Shown here piece by piece: positions 1 to 27,872 of a DNA stretch of 64,000 bases (position 1 is its first letter; every line of letters starts with the position of its first letter). Position numbers and translations under genes: made by a program. Source of the stretch: Muscardinus avellanarius (Eukaryota; Chordata; Mammalia; Rodentia; Gliridae). Under the pieces are notes generated by a model. It saw nothing but the letters and a program-made list of their open reading frames with translations. It was not told the DNA's origin and did not search any database. Location of the stretch: contig OY726567.1 of assembly GCA_963383645.1 (NCBI GenBank), positions 64,077,234 through 64,141,233 of the forward strand, in the 5' to 3' direction.

Positions 1-1030
1 GCAGCAGGTGGGTGAAAAAACAAGAAAGGGAGTAACAGCGAGAGGAAAATAAAATGAGAGCAGAAATGGGGGCAAAGGGGCAGAAGAACTAGAGAGAAGG
101 TGTAAGAATGAGGTGCACAGAATAATGAAGGAAGAGGGGGCCCTGGGCCCAGATGAGTGGTGAGTTGAGCGGATATGCATGATGAAATTGTGATGTAATG
201 ATTTCCAGCTGTCAAATTCAGGGATTTAAAACTTGTCTACATTATACAGAGGCAGATAGGAATTGCAAAACTATAAGGTTGGTGTATTTTTAATTATTGG
301 GGTTAGAGGAGAATACCTTCCTTTTGTAGTCCCAATCCAGCCAGAAGGCAGTGGCAGCACTCATTCAGTTGTAGTCCTCCTCTCTGATTTCCGGGGGGCA
401 GTTAGCACTGGTGAAAGTGTGAGGTGGGACAACCAAAGGGATTTAATCTCAAGCTGCCTGCAACGGTGAGCATTCAGAACAGAACCCTTCACCTTGGGTC
501 ACCAAGGTGTGCGGAAATGTCTTCCCGTTAGCAAGCAGTTCTCCCTAAGACACCAACTTAGCGTTCTGCAATTCACTGAGCTCTCACAGCTCTAACAACA
601 GATCCCACAGGTTGAAGGCTCAGAACCAGCGCTGTCTTCACTATGGATGCCTGGCACGTGTCCCATCATGGGACCTGAACTTGAGCCACCAGCTGTGCAT
701 ACTGGATTTTCAAGACCCCTGCTCAGGTTCTGTTAATTTTCCACACCAGCTCACAGTGTTCAGGGAAACACTGTGCTGAGGCTATGCGTTTGTTATAAAG
801 GAAATTAAAAGGATGCATGTGGACAGCCAGATTGACCCCTGTAGTCTTCAGCATTTCAGGGAGGGTGCCCTTGCATTCCGGGGGCTTAGCTGAACATTCT
901 GCCTCTAGCTGTAATATAGAAGATAGTACCTCGTGTTTCAACTTGTAAAGGAAAATTAAAGATTAATTTAAACAGGCGAAGAAATCGGTTTCAAAATTCT
1001 TTTGAGGTGTAGGAGAAAAGACTCCCTTGA
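1..1030. other. No gene recognised
   Basis: Short ORFs only, no recognised domain or repeat family. If gene 1 has its promoter and noncoding exon in the window it could lie here, but no CpG island is visible. Confidence 0.4.
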
Positions 1031-1228
1031 ACCGGGCATGGTGGCACACGCTTGAAATCCCAGCATTTGAGAGGCTGAGATTGCAGGATCGTGCTTCTCA
1101 GACAGCCTCAACTACTTAGTGAGGCCCTCTACAACTTAGTAAGAAAGAATAAAAAATAGGGCAGGGGACATAGCTGGAAGGTCGAATTCCCCTGGTTCCA
1201 TCCTGAGACCTGCAAAAAAAAAAAAAAA
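1031..1228 (+). repeat. B1-dID SINE
   Basis: Full dimer with B1-like left half, ID-like right half and A15 tail. Confidence 0.85.
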
Positions 1229-1694
1229 GCTCTCCCTCTACTTCTGTCTTTCCCACAGAGCCCTGCCTCATCTTACATCCAGCCACTAGCCTCTTTCCTT
1301 TTTGGGAGGTTAACATTGTTCCTGCCTCAGGCCCTTCTCTGTCTCTGTCTAAACCTCTTTGACCCTGGGCTGTGGGCAGCCTTTCTGCTTCAGGTCTTTG
1401 TTACAGCATTGCCTGGAGATTTCTGTGGCCTCCCACTAATGCTGCAGCCCCGCCCTTACCCCCATCCCATCCGTGTCCTCTGCTCTGTGTTATCCCTGCT
1501 CCTTCACTGTCCACTGTCTGGATCCTGGTGACAAAGAGAATGGGGGCAGAAAGTGGGAGGTGGGCTGGGCTGGCCTCCGAGTGGTGCTCAGCCCTGGCTT
1601 CCCATGAGTGCAGAGGCAGTTTGCAAATAAGGCTCCATGTCCTTAGCAGGGATTCCATCCTCAGGGTCAAGCTGGGGCCCAGCCCTATTAATTT

Positions 1695-1890
1695 TATAAT
1701 GGTACTTGGTATTGAACCCAGGGGCATTCTTACTCTGAGCTATACCCCCAGTCCTTTGTTTAGTTTTCATTTGAAACAGGCTCTTGCTGAGTTGATGAGT
1801 ATCTTAAGTTGATGAGGCTGGCCTCAAGCCTGCGATCCTCCTGTCTCAGCTTCCCAAAGACTGGAGTTTCAGTCTTGCACCACTATGCCC
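1695..1890 (-). repeat. B1-dID SINE
   Basis: Antisense dimer: TTGAACCCAGGGGCATTC, ACAGGCTCTTGCTGAG, then GCCTGCGATCCTCCTGTCTC. Confidence 0.85.
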
Positions 1891-2134
1891 ACTTGTCCCT
1901 TACTAATATGTAAAGTGGGTCTTATTCTGTGTGCAGCATTGAGGACCCAGGCTTTGTGTCCTCCATGTCTGAGGGCTGCGATCAGCCTGTAACCCAGGGA
2001 GGGGGCAGGAGGGTGTGCTGTGCATTGGTTGGCCAGCATTTGTTTGTGCCCTGAAAAGGGATTACAGTGCAGAGTGACCAGGAGGGAAACAAGTTCTAAA
2101 GAAAGGGATGATCATATGCAGTGGGAATATCATA

Positions 2135-2287
2135 TATTCCCAATACTTGGGAGGCTGAAACAGAAGGATCATGGGTTCAAAGCCAGTCTCAGCAACTTAG
2201 ACCCTATTTCAAAATAAAAAATAATATAGGGCTTGGGGTATAGCTGGTAGGTGGAATGCCCCTGGGTTTAACCTCCAGTACAAAAAA
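2135..2287 (+). repeat. B1-dID SINE, diverged
   Basis: ACTTGGGAGGCTG followed by AAATAAAAAATAATATAGGGCTTGGGG. It ends about 180 bp before the gene 1 start exon. Confidence 0.8.
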
Positions 2288-2469
2288 GGGGGAAGGGGCT
2301 GAAGGAAATCTCACTCTGGCCCTATCCTAGGAGGTTCTTGCTCCTCGTCCCCTTGGAACAGCGGGCAGCAGAGGACCATCATTCCACACACCGAGGTCCT
2401 CCCTGTGCGTGAGATATGGGAAGGGTTTGTTTTGATTCCTAGCATTAAACATTATGTTTTGATGTTTAG

Positions 2470-2559
2470 GACTGACCTCTAAAAACTTCTGTTACCTGAA
2501 GAAGCTGGAAGAGGAGGGGGAGAAGGAGAAGGAGGAGGAGGAAGAACAAGGAGTCAGGA

Positions 2560-2574
<15 letters not shown>
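2470..2574 (+). CDS. Gene 1 start exon (5'UTR plus MAVAQ)
   Basis: A TTTAG acceptor (ends 2469) precedes 90 nt of 5'UTR rich in GGAGGA repeats, then GTCAGGAATGG with purine at -3, five codons (Met-Ala-Val-Ala-Gln, 2560-2574) and a GTAAAG donor. The short coding start ending in Gln just before the codon-aligned KRAB A exon is the usual arrangement in KRAB zinc-finger genes. It is too short to appear as a long ORF. The exon lies 11.7 kb upstream of KRAB A; splicing is inferred. Confidence 0.72.
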
Positions 2575-19024
<16,450 letters not shown>

Positions 19025-19130
19025 GTATAGCAAGGTCTTATTCTACTCCTTGCACAACATCAGGGGCTCCATTCTTTAAAAAAATCTTTATAAATTCAGT
19101 GACTGGACAACCACTCAAGAGTTCAAGCAT

Positions 19131-19515
19131 GAGCTGGGTATGATGGTGCACATCTGTAATCCCAGTACGTGGGCTGAGGTAGGAGGATCACAGGTTCAAG
19201 GCGAGCCTCAGCAACTTTGTCAAACTCTGTTCCAAAATAAAAAGGGCTGAGCCAGGTGTAGTGGCACATGCTTATAATCCCAGGATTTGGGAAGCTGAGA
19301 CCAGAGGATCATGGTTCACGGACAGCCTCAGCTACTTAGGCCCTCCGCAACTTAGTGAGACACTGTTTCAAAAATAAAGAATAAAAAATAGGGCTTGGGG
19401 TGTAGGTAGAATGCCCCTGGGTTCTATCCCCAGTACTGCAAAATAAATAAGGGCTGAGAGTATAGCTTAGAAATAGGAAGGCCCTGGGATCAATCCCAAG
19501 TACAACAAAAACGGC
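19131..19515 (+). repeat. Two tandem B1-dID SINEs with an extra ID half
   Basis: A left half (19131-19240) with short ID start, then a complete dimer (19248-19447), then a further ID-like unit to about 19510. All lie just 3' of the gene 1 stop. Confidence 0.82.
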
Positions 19516-19559
19516 GGTAGCTTGGTGGCAGAGCACACAAGGCCCTGGGTTCCATTTTA

Positions 19560-20397
19560 AACAGGGAAAGGGAGGTGTAAGAGGATTGGTAAACCTCAGA
19601 GAGTATACTAAAACAATAGTGTACACAACAGAGACTTTAAGCCTACTCAACTAGACTTAAAAAATACAATTTTAATGAAACCATAAAAAATGCAGTGTAC
19701 TTACTGAGGCTGCTGCCTAGTGACTATAGATGATTTATTTAAGGAATAACTTGGTCTCTAGTTTTCTATAACCAACCTTTCATATTACATTTTATTGAAA
19801 AATTCTATGTCAGAACATATTAAAATTCATATGAAAGATACAGGAGATTTGGAAATAGCTTGTTATCTCCAGGACATTTTTTATTCAATCGTTTAAGTTT
19901 ACTGAGAAGGCGCTTTTGATGTTTATGACTTTCAGCCTGAATTTTGAAACATATGCCTTCCATATGGGCCTTTTATTTTGGTTTCTGGGATCGAATTGTA
20001 AGATGGAAGGGTGTATTTCAAGAGTTGAGAATCATTTCTGTTCAATTTTGGGGAAAGATGGACTCTGACTTATGAAGTTAAATATTGTCTAAATTAGCAT
20101 CTGGAAGGGAATGAATAATGTAAAACTATGACATATAGTTTACAGGAAAGAAACATTTTACAAACTGACCTTGAAATACAACAATCCAAGAAGTTAGGAC
20201 CCTGAGGGGTTTATGGGATGAGAGGAATAGGCTACTAGGGATTGATTATGTGGTAGAAATAATGCAAAAGAAAAGGTGACCACCTACACTGAATGACAAT
20301 AGCTGTCATATAGCACTGATTAATAACTAGCATTGTTTTTTAATTTAAAAGAGAAAACTTATTAGAGTGAGAATTTAATCAAAACAACCTGAATAGG
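19560..20397. other. Gene 1 downstream region
   Basis: AT-rich DNA with no long ORF and no recognisable repeat, probably gene 1 3'UTR or flank. AATAAA candidates are weak; one lies at about 20572 beyond an ID element. Confidence 0.35.
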
Positions 20398-20489
20398 TTG
20401 CTGGGGGTATGGCTCAGGGGTGCAGCACTTGCCTGGCATGCATGAAGTCCTTGGTTCCATACTCTTGACCACAAGAAAAAAAAATTTTC
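20398..20489 (+). repeat. ID SINE monomer
   Basis: GCTGGGGGTATGGCTCAGGGGTGCAG, CTTGCCTGGCATGCATGAAG and an A9 tail: a good match to the ID (BC1-related) consensus. Confidence 0.85.
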
Positions 20490-20759
20490 TTGAGAACAAT
20501 TACATTTAACTGCTGGTGTTATATTTTGTTACTGCTTTATCAGAATGTATCATTGATCTGACAGTTTAGTCAATAAAATTTAAAATTTAATATTTTTATT
20601 ACTGTGGTTTATGTTTCTTTTATCTATACAGATTTTTAGCTTAGTGCAACACATTAACAGATAATAGTAATGCACTATTAAGTCCTTAAGATCGTGGGAT
20701 ATAGGCATTCAGATATCACAGTTTTAGTGTTATAGTTAGATACAGAATGTCCCCTACAG

Positions 20760-21125
20760 AACTCATTTATTAATATTCAAGATTGATATAGTGTCGTCAT
20801 AAGGATTGTGATTCCAAGCAATGGATAAATTTATTTTAATGAGTTTACTAAAAGGGTGTGGCTGGAGGAGGGGATTCTTGGGGGTGCAACCTGGAAATAA
20901 TGTGGTTCCTTTTCTCCCTGCTCTGAGTCTCTTGCTTCTGGCCTCCATAATGTGAGCCATAGCCCATGTACTCTCTCTATTTCAACTTCCTTGGCACCAT
21001 GCCCTGAGATCTGCAATACCCTGCCTCATATAGACTGAACCTGAAAGTGCAAAAGAATAAATCTTATTCCCTCTTAAGTTATATGGTCAGTATTTTAGAT
21101 AATAGCTGTAAGAATGTGGACCAGA
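20760..21125 (+). repeat. MaLR-like LTR remnant
   Basis: Reads like a decayed MST/MLT1-type LTR: a GTGGCTGGAGGAGGGGATTC region, CCTCCATAATGTGAGCCATAG, and an end with AAGAATAAATCTTATTCCCTC. Assigned by recall of the family pattern only. Confidence 0.45.
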
Positions 21126-21159
21126 GCAATGGGAACCTATAATCATTTTTAAAATTTAT

Positions 21160-21545
21160 TCGATCTTAATTTTTTGCCTTTTGCTGGCTTTGGGGTTAGG
21201 CTTTTCCTGTTTTTTCAAGTGCTTTGAGGTGTGTCAGGTAATTTATTTGGTGAATTTCTTTTCTTATGTGAGCACTCAGTGCTATAAATATTTCTCTTAA
21301 TACTGCCTTCAAGATGTCCCAGAAGTTTTAATATGTTGCATCTCTATTTTTATTTGTTTCTAGGAATTTCTTTATTTCATCTCTCTTCTATAACCCATTT
21401 CTAATTCAGCAGTTTTGTGTTCAGTCTCCATGTGTTTATGTGGTTACTCTTATAGTTGATTTCTGTCTATATGGTCTGAGAAGACATGAGAGTATATCAC
21501 ATTTTTTGAATTTGCTAGTGCTCACTTTGCAGCTCTAGATGTGGT
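21160..21545 (-). repeat. Old L1 ORF2 fragment, antisense
   Basis: Antisense L1 ORF2 text such as TTTTGCTGGCTTTGGGGTTAG, CTTAATACTGCCTTC and TCCATGTGTTTATGTGGTTA. Heavily diverged. Confidence 0.65.
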
Positions 21546-21559
21546 TTATTTTGGAGGTT

Positions 21560-21732
21560 TGGTGAGCAGTAATCCCCATACTTGGGAGGCTGAGAGAGGA
21601 GGATCACACAGGTTTGAAGCCAGCCTCAGCTGGCTTAAGAGACCCTGTTTCCAAATAAAATATAAAATAGGTCTGGAAGTGTAGCCTGGAGGTAAAAGGG
21701 CCCTGGGTTCCATCCCCAGTACCACCAAAATA
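21560..21732 (+). repeat. B1-dID SINE, 5' shortened
   Basis: Variant with CTGGCTTAAGAGACCCTGTTTCC and TAGGTCTGGAAGTGTAGCC, the same subtype as 45848 and 51144. Confidence 0.85.
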
Positions 21733-21859
21733 AATAGTATTTTTATAGGAAATATTAAATAGAAAATTAAAACTCAATATAGATATCATTTTTTATATAC
21801 ATTTCATATCACATATGTGTATTTTTCTCAGATGGAAAGGTCGTTGTGTGTTAGAAGCA

Positions 21860-22239
21860 TACTTCTCAAATTTTGACATGTATGAAATTGTACTTGTTAT
21901 AATAGCATAACTACAACATGATTTACCTGGATATTCTCTATTGGGAGTGGGGAAGGGAAACGGAGGGGGAAGGGCATGAAGCACAATCTAAATGTACACC
22001 ACTTTCAATATGTGACACTTATAAAAATAAAAATTAAAAAAACTCCCCCCTAAAAAATAATAATGTAGATTCTGATTTGAGATTATTTGTTTGGGCCTTT
22101 ATTTTTGCTTCTCTAACATTTCTGGTGTTGCCAATACCCCAGATTAGATGTTCAGTACTTTAGGAAAAAAAGAGGTAGAACTCTGAAGAAGAAATCCATG
22201 GATGACTTTACAATGAAAGAGTTTTATGGAATAGTCCAA
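21860..22239. repeat. MER5-like DNA transposon relic plus paralogous flank
   Basis: CTTCTCAAATTTTGA...GTAGATTCTGATTTGAG...GGCCT...CTAACATTTCTGGTG follows the MER5 pattern, with an A-rich insertion between. The flank up to 22239 (GGTAGAACTCTGAAGAAG..) resembles that at 57361-57430. Confidence 0.4.
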
Positions 22240-23095
22240 CCCCAAAGCCAGAAGCCAGTAGAATACAGGAAATTTTTAAAATCAGAGCAGAAATCAATGA
22301 AGTGAAGAATAAAACACAATAGAGAAAATCAACAAAACCAAAAGCTGGTTTCTTGAAAAAAAAAAAATAGATAAGCCACTAGCCAATTTAACAAAAAAAA
22401 AAAAAGAATCAAATCATGAAGATAAGAAGATATTACCATAGACAGTGTAGAAATCCAGAGGATTATCAGAAACTACTTTGAAAAACTACTCCAACAAAAT
22501 GGAAAATCTGAAAGAAATTGGCAACTTTCTAGATAAATAAAACCTTCCTATATGGAGTCAAGGAGATATAGAAAATTTAAACCAACCAATAGCAATAAAA
22601 GATAGTGAAGCAGCAATAAAGAGCCTGCCATCAAAGTAAAGCTCAAGACCAGATTGTTTCCCAAGTGAATTTTATAAAACCTTTATTTAAGAGCTAATTC
22701 CGATATTCCTCAATTTGTTTCATGAAATAGAAACATTTTTCTCCCAAATACACTCTATGAAGCCAATATCACATTGATACCAAAACCAAATAATAACAGC
22801 TCAAGGGGAAAAAAAAATACATCCTATATCGTTCTTGAACTTGGATGCAAAACTGCTAAACAAAATACTAGCAACACACACATTCAAAACCACATCAAGA
22901 AAATCATACACCATGACCTGGTAGGGTTCATCCCAGAGATGTAAGGCTGGTTCACCATACAAAAATCAATCCATGTACTTCACATGAACAGAAACAAAGA
23001 CAAAAGTCACATGATCATTTCAATAGACACTGAAAAAGCATTTGACAAAATCAAACATCTTTATGCTAAAAGCACTACAGAGTTTTTCATTTAAA
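22240..23095 (+). repeat. Old L1 ORF2 fragment (plus sense)
   Basis: Degenerate ORF2 text follows the 61100-61980 part of the younger L1: AACCAAAAGCTGGTTTCTTG, then GATTATCAGAAACTAC, and the stretch before the RT active site (AAAGCATTTGACAAAATC). Stops and indels are frequent. It is cut by a SINE at 23100. Confidence 0.85.
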
Positions 23096-23103
23096 AGTTG
23101 TTA

Positions 23104-23312
23104 TAAGCCAGTTGTGGTACACACTTGTGATCCCAGTATTTGGGAGTCTGAGACGAGGATTGCAGGTTTTCAGCCCATCTCAGCTACTTAGTGAACCCCA
23201 CCCCCCCACAAAGTAGTGAGACCCTATTTCAAGATAATGAATAAAAAATAGCTTGGGACATCTGTCTCAGAGGTAGAAAGCCCCTGTTTTCAATCCCCAG
23301 TAGTTGTTATAT
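23104..23312 (+). repeat. B1-dID SINE
   Basis: Dimer inserted at the end of the old L1 fragment. Confidence 0.8.
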
Positions 23313-23363
23313 GTACAATATTACATATGAAAGTTGTTATATGTATAATATTACATATGAGAA
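23306..23363. repeat. Short tandem duplication
   Basis: GTTGTTATATGTACAATATT and ACATATGA recur as two adjacent units of about 29 bp. Confidence 0.8.
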
Positions 23364-23671
23364 TTTTAAATTATAAAGTACAATATTATTATAGGTTTCT
23401 TATTTGCATTGTTGGAAAATACAATGAAGTAGGAAATAATTGCATGACTGAGATCTGAGTGTGGAATAGAATGGAGACCTTCAGAACACAGGCCTGTTTC
23501 ACAATTTCATCTGAATAGGCCTGTATCTTCAAAAAACACAGGTGAGAGCTCTCCTTTCTCAGGAGGGTGGAAGTGACAAGAAAATAAAAAGAAATATGAA
23601 TTTTTGTACAAAATATGTTTTATGCTCATCACTCAGGAAGTTCCCCTTTCCTAAGACATACAAACCGGAAT

Positions 23672-23890
23672 AGCCAGGTATGGTTGCACATGCTTGTAAT
23701 CCCAGTGCTTGGGAGGCTGAGACAGGAGGATTGTAGGTTCATGGCCAGCGTCAGCTAGTTAGTGAGGCCGTCTGCAACTTAGTGAGACCCTGTTTCAAAA
23801 AATAAAAAATAGGGCTGGGGGTATAGTTCAGAGGTAGTATGCCCCTGGGTTCAATCCCCAGCTTCCCACCCCCCACAATTTTTTTTTTTA
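23672..23890 (+). repeat. B1-dID SINE
   Basis: Well-preserved full dimer. Confidence 0.9.
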
Positions 23891-24204
23891 AGAAACTGAT
23901 TAACCAAGTGAATGAATTCAGTATCAAGGCTCATTAGGCAAATTGGTAACAGGTATCAATAAACCCAGAAACAATATCACTGCTGTGATTCTAGGTGAAA
24001 AAAATTTAAGAAAGTAAATTATAATCAATGCATTCATGAAAACATGACATGAAAAATTTTATATTTTTCTCCTATATTTTGCAATCTTTGGTGCATTTAA
24101 ATATTAGGCATTTTCTAGGATTTCTCTTCTTACTCTACATTTTCACAAATTTCAGAAATTTGTCAATGAGTACAATGTTATTTCCATGTGAATTTCTTTT
24201 TTGG

Positions 24205-24395
24205 TCCTGTGATCCAGCCCAGGGGTGTTCTACTTCTGAGCTATCTCCCCATCCCTATTTTATTTTGTGGTTTTTAGTTTGAAACAGGGTCTCACTAAAT
24301 TACAGAAAACCGTACTATGTTGCTGAGGCTGGCTGGGACCTGGCAATTCTCCTGTGTCAGCCCCCCAAGCCACAGGTGTGCTCCACCAGGCCCAA
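24205..24395 (-). repeat. B1-dID SINE
   Basis: Antisense dimer: GATCCAGCCCAGGGGTG...CCACAGGTGTGCTCC. Confidence 0.8.
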
Positions 24396-24589
24396 TTCAA
24401 TGTGCGTTTTTTAAAGCCTGTCTAGAAAGGGCCTGTGGAGGATCCGCTTGGAGCATACATTATCCTCTCTACACAGAAATGTGTGAACCTGAGCCATTCT
24501 AACACAGGAACTGTAAATCAACATGTTTTCCATCAGAATGTCACAGTACAAACACTTGGTAGCACAGGTAAAAAAATTCATGTTTAGAA

Positions 24590-24776
24590 GTGGGTGTGGC
24601 GGTACACACTTTTAAACCCAGTGCTTAGCTTAGGAGGCTGAGAGAGGAGGATCATATATTTGAGACAAGATTCAAACAATAAATGAGACTCAGCAACCTA
24701 GTGAGATCCTGTCTTAAAAACAAAAAAATTTGGGTTTATGGTATAGAGGTAGGATTCCTGAGCTGAATGCCCGCAC
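24590..24776 (+). repeat. B1-dID SINE, diverged
   Basis: Dimer whose 3' end has become the (GC)n(CA)n tract. Confidence 0.78.
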
Positions 24777-24786
24777 CACGCACGCG

Positions 24787-24833
<47 letters not shown>

Positions 24834-24841
24834 ACACACAC
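24777..24841. repeat. (GC)n(CA)n microsatellite
   Basis: Alternating CACGCGCGCG then CA repeats, an alternating purine-pyrimidine tract that could adopt Z-DNA. It follows a SINE. Confidence 0.93.
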
Positions 24842-25374
24842 AGAATCATTTAGAAATTTTCCTGCTGATGAAGATTGAAAGCACGGTATGGAGAACAGTA
24901 TCTTCATGGGACTGGAGAAGCACTTGTAGAGTTCACCCAGGAAGGTCTCAGAAGAAAAGAAAAAGAGAAGTGACTGGAAAGAGAAGCATTAAACAAGAAC
25001 ATCAGAAGCACAGAAGTTAAATTTTTTAAGCTCTATAAAAATTATGTTTAGGAGGAAATTTATGCACAAGATCTGGTCCTGAATGTACTTACCACAGAAG
25101 CAGCCATGTTTTCCTTTTCTTCCTCCTCCTCTGCATTTTCTTCAGAGGCAGAATTACTCAGACAAATCGGGCCTTCACCTTTATATTCTGCCTTTAAAGC
25201 ATCAGCAAACTCCAACTGCTCCCACCACACTCACAGGCAGAAGGTAAAAGAAAAGCAACATGGCTACTGGGGGGCACTGTGGACTCTCATCCAGTTTCTA
25301 AGGAGGCCAGAGCCAAAAGATGACAAGTTTAAGGCCAGCTTGCGCAAATTATTCAGACTCTGTTTAGCCAAGTG

Positions 25375-25445
25375 TTGTGTGCATGTATGTCACTATCACT
25401 ATGATTTACAATATGATGTGAGACTATAATTCACCAATAAAAGCA
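25375..25445 (+). repeat. Short L1-type 3' end
   Basis: GTGCATGTATGTC...ATGATGTGAGACTATAATTCACCAATAAAAG parallels the last 70 bp of the L1/composite tails. Confidence 0.4.
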
Positions 25446-25455
25446 TACACATTGC

Positions 25456-25615
25456 CGGAGCCAGCCGGAAAAAGTACGGGTTCTGAAGAGAGGTGTGAGG
25501 ATAAAGAATTCAACTCTAAGAATTTGATTCTCAGAATATTTAATTTATTCTAACGTGTGTGGGGTGGGCGCCAGCCCACTATTTCTACTGGCCGACCTCT
25601 GCTCCTGGGTCAGTA
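25456..25615 (-). repeat. LTR-like fragment
   Basis: On the minus strand AATAAATTAAATATTC is followed by a C/T-rich stretch and ends CCGGCTGGCTCCGGCA, like R-U5 of a class II LTR. The other end is replaced by SINE sequence. No primer-binding site follows, so it is a solo or 3' LTR at best. Confidence 0.35.
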
Positions 25616-25770
25616 TTTTATTTAGAAACAGGGTATCACTAAGCTGCTGAGAGCCTCACTAAGTAGCTGAGGCTGGTTTCTAAATAAAATATAAAATAGG
25701 TCTGGGAGGATAGCCCAGAGGTAGAAAGCCTCTGGGTTCCACCCCCAGTACCACCAAAAGAAAAAATAAA
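25616..25770. repeat. Head-on pair of SINE pieces
   Basis: An antisense left-half piece (25616-25677) abuts a sense right-half piece (25678-25770), giving two facing partial SINEs next to the LTR-like fragment. Confidence 0.7.
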
Positions 25771-26059
25771 AAAAGGTAGAAAGTTCTCATTTCATTTCAC
25801 TGTAATTTTTCACAGCAAAATATCAGAAAAAAATGAACTTCTCTATGGAGACCAAAATGTGTCTCCTCTCCTGATTTTGGTGCCCTGCCCTGCAATAAAA
25901 AGCAAAAATTTCTACCACACTGATGGGACCATGGGCTGCTTTGAGACATCCCTACCAGAGCCACAATGAGCAGGTCCTGTAATTCACATTTGGATGAAGC
26001 TTAAACATGAGTGTCCAAAAAGTAGCCTTACATTTATCTGTGTGTGTGTGTTGGGGTCG

Positions 26060-26470
26060 GGGGGGGGGGTAACTGGGCATGGAACCAAGGGGCATTCTAC
26101 CTCTGAGCAACATCCTCAGCCCTATTTTTTATTCTTGATTTTTTTTTTTTTTATGGTACTGGGGTTCCTGGAAGCCCTTCTACCTCCGGGCTACACTCCC
26201 AGACCTATTTTTACATTTTTATTTGGAAACAGGGTCTCCTAAGCCAGCGCACGAGTCTGGCTTCAAACCTGCGGATCATCCTGTCTCTGCCTCCCAAGCG
26301 CGGGGATTACAAGTGTGCGCCACCACGCCCGGCTTATTCTTGATTTTTCTGAAACAGGGTCTCACTGAGTTGCAAAGGGCCTAAGTAGCTGAGGCTGTTC
26401 TCCAACCGAGATCTTCCAGTCTCAGTCTCCCGAATGCTGGGAATACAAGTGTGTGCCACCCCACTTGTAA
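26060..26470 (-). repeat. Nested antisense B1-dID SINEs
   Basis: An older SINE (26060-26128 and 26349-26470) is split by a younger one at about 26144-26333, flanked by a 15-bp duplication TTATTCTTGATTTTT (26129-26143 and 26334-26348). Confidence 0.88.
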
Positions 26471-26725
26471 TCTTTTTATTTTGATATTATTAATTTTTAT
26501 TGGTACATTGGTAGTCATACATCTTAATTGGGTACAAGCTGGTAGAGGCATACATGCATACACCACTCATTTAGCCTTTCCCCAATTTCCACCCCATTTC
26601 CTCCCATCCTTCCTTCTCGTGTTTTGCTTAGTGACTGACTTTGATATGTTTGTGAATGTCATCGTGTACATTAGGGGATTTCCCTCTCCCCGCTCCTATC
26701 CACTTCACTTGATGGTTAATTAAAG
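26470..26725 (-). repeat. L1-type 3' tail fragment, antisense
   Basis: The plus strand reads TTTTTATTGGTACATTGGTA and then a segment matching the inverse of the 3' tail of copies A-C and the L1 at 47016 (GACTTTGATATG, GGGATTTCCCTCTCC). Confidence 0.6.
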
Positions 26726-26939
26726 CAGTATGGAAGCTGCTACTCAGATGAAGAGACAGAATCTGTGGGGAAGGCACAGATGGAAGGTATTCCTAACAGA
26801 GACCACCAATCCTGATGCCAGAAGTGGATTGAGATAACAGAGCACCATTTCCTCTCAGGCTTGCATGTGCCTATGAATCAATCGTTCAGTGTCCCTGTTC
26901 CTCATTATGGGATTGTTGTCATTATTTTCTACTGAAGAT

Positions 26940-27060
26940 TAAACCTAGGGGCATTCTACCCTGAGATACACCACCAGCAATGCTTTATTTTGTAAAAGTC
27001 TTTTGCTTGGTTACTGAGGCTGTCCTCAAACTTTTAATTCTCTATCTCAGCTTATTTTCA
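26940..27060 (-). repeat. B1-dID SINE, partial
   Basis: Antisense ID half and part of the B1 half. Confidence 0.65.
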
Positions 27061-27111
27061 TATTTAATCCATGATGATTTTTTATGATGGTGTTTTTCTT
27101 TTGTTTGTTTA

Positions 27112-27314
27112 GTTTTGGGCACTGAAATTTGAATCCAGAGGTGTTCTCTCTCAGAGCTATACCCCTAGCCTTTTTAATATTTTATTTTGAAACAGGATTT
27201 TATCAAGTTGTGGAGGGACTCACTAAATTGCTGAGGTGGGGCTTGAACCTGTGATCCTCCTGTTTCAGTCTCTCAAATACTGAGATTACAAGCATGAGCC
27301 AGCGTGCCTGGCCA
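27112..27314 (-). repeat. B1-dID SINE
   Basis: Complete antisense dimer. Confidence 0.82.
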
Positions 27315-27872
27315 TGATGTTGTTTTGAATGGTTATTATCTGTTGAAAATATGTGATTGAATATGGCAGGAGTTAAGCTGTGCTTGCTGTGGGGGATAGT
27401 TTCTAAAGTTTTTGCTCAGCAGCTAGAGCACAGCTGCTCGGACTGAGCAGGTGCAGCAGTGCTCACAGGGGGATGGGCTTTCTCTTCAGGCCCAGGAAGC
27501 ATTTGCCATGCCCCATTAGCTCTAACTTTCTGGCACTGGGGGTTGGGGCAGCACATTTGTGAAGGCTGTGATTGCAGTGGCTAATGTTTCAAATTTTTCA
27601 ATTGGAGGAAATATTTGTATCAGCTGGGGAGCTCTGAAGCTAATCTCCACAGGGCTGGCCCATTGGTCAGTGACTGCTCCATTTATTGAAAGAAGCTATT
27701 TTTAGGAACCAGAGACTGCTACCTTGGGCTCTTCAATAATTACACAGTTGTTAGTAGTTCCTGACTTAGCTCTTTTACCTTAAAAAGATTAGGGGAAATT
27801 TGTTTAGATTAATTTTCTTACAGAGATCCAAGAATTTGCATCTTTCATATCTGCCATATTGAAATTGTGCTA
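27315..27872. other. Repeat-free unique stretch
   Basis: About 560 bp with balanced composition, no SINE or L1 wording, no ORF of note. It could be single-copy noncoding DNA. Confidence 0.35.

Noticed and set aside
1372..1812. 146-codon ORF and its antisense 108-codon partner
   Set aside because: The second half is antisense SINE sequence and the first half has no recognisable domain or splice context.
20398..20489. tRNA-like gene suggested by A- and B-box wording
   Set aside because: This is an ID SINE, derived from tRNA-Ala, with no complete cloverleaf. The same applies to the other ID units.
24698..25020. ORFs with His-Thr or Cys-Val repeats
   Set aside because: Translations of the (GC)n(CA)n microsatellite. 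The ORFs at 45936-46163 and 46098-46292 have the same cause.
25106..25429. Open frame on plus (107 codons), and a minus-strand acidic reading (EENAEEEEEKENMAAS)
   Set aside because: Considered a gag-like remnant because an LTR-like piece is nearby, but no recognisable motif supports it and composition alone explains the acidic run.
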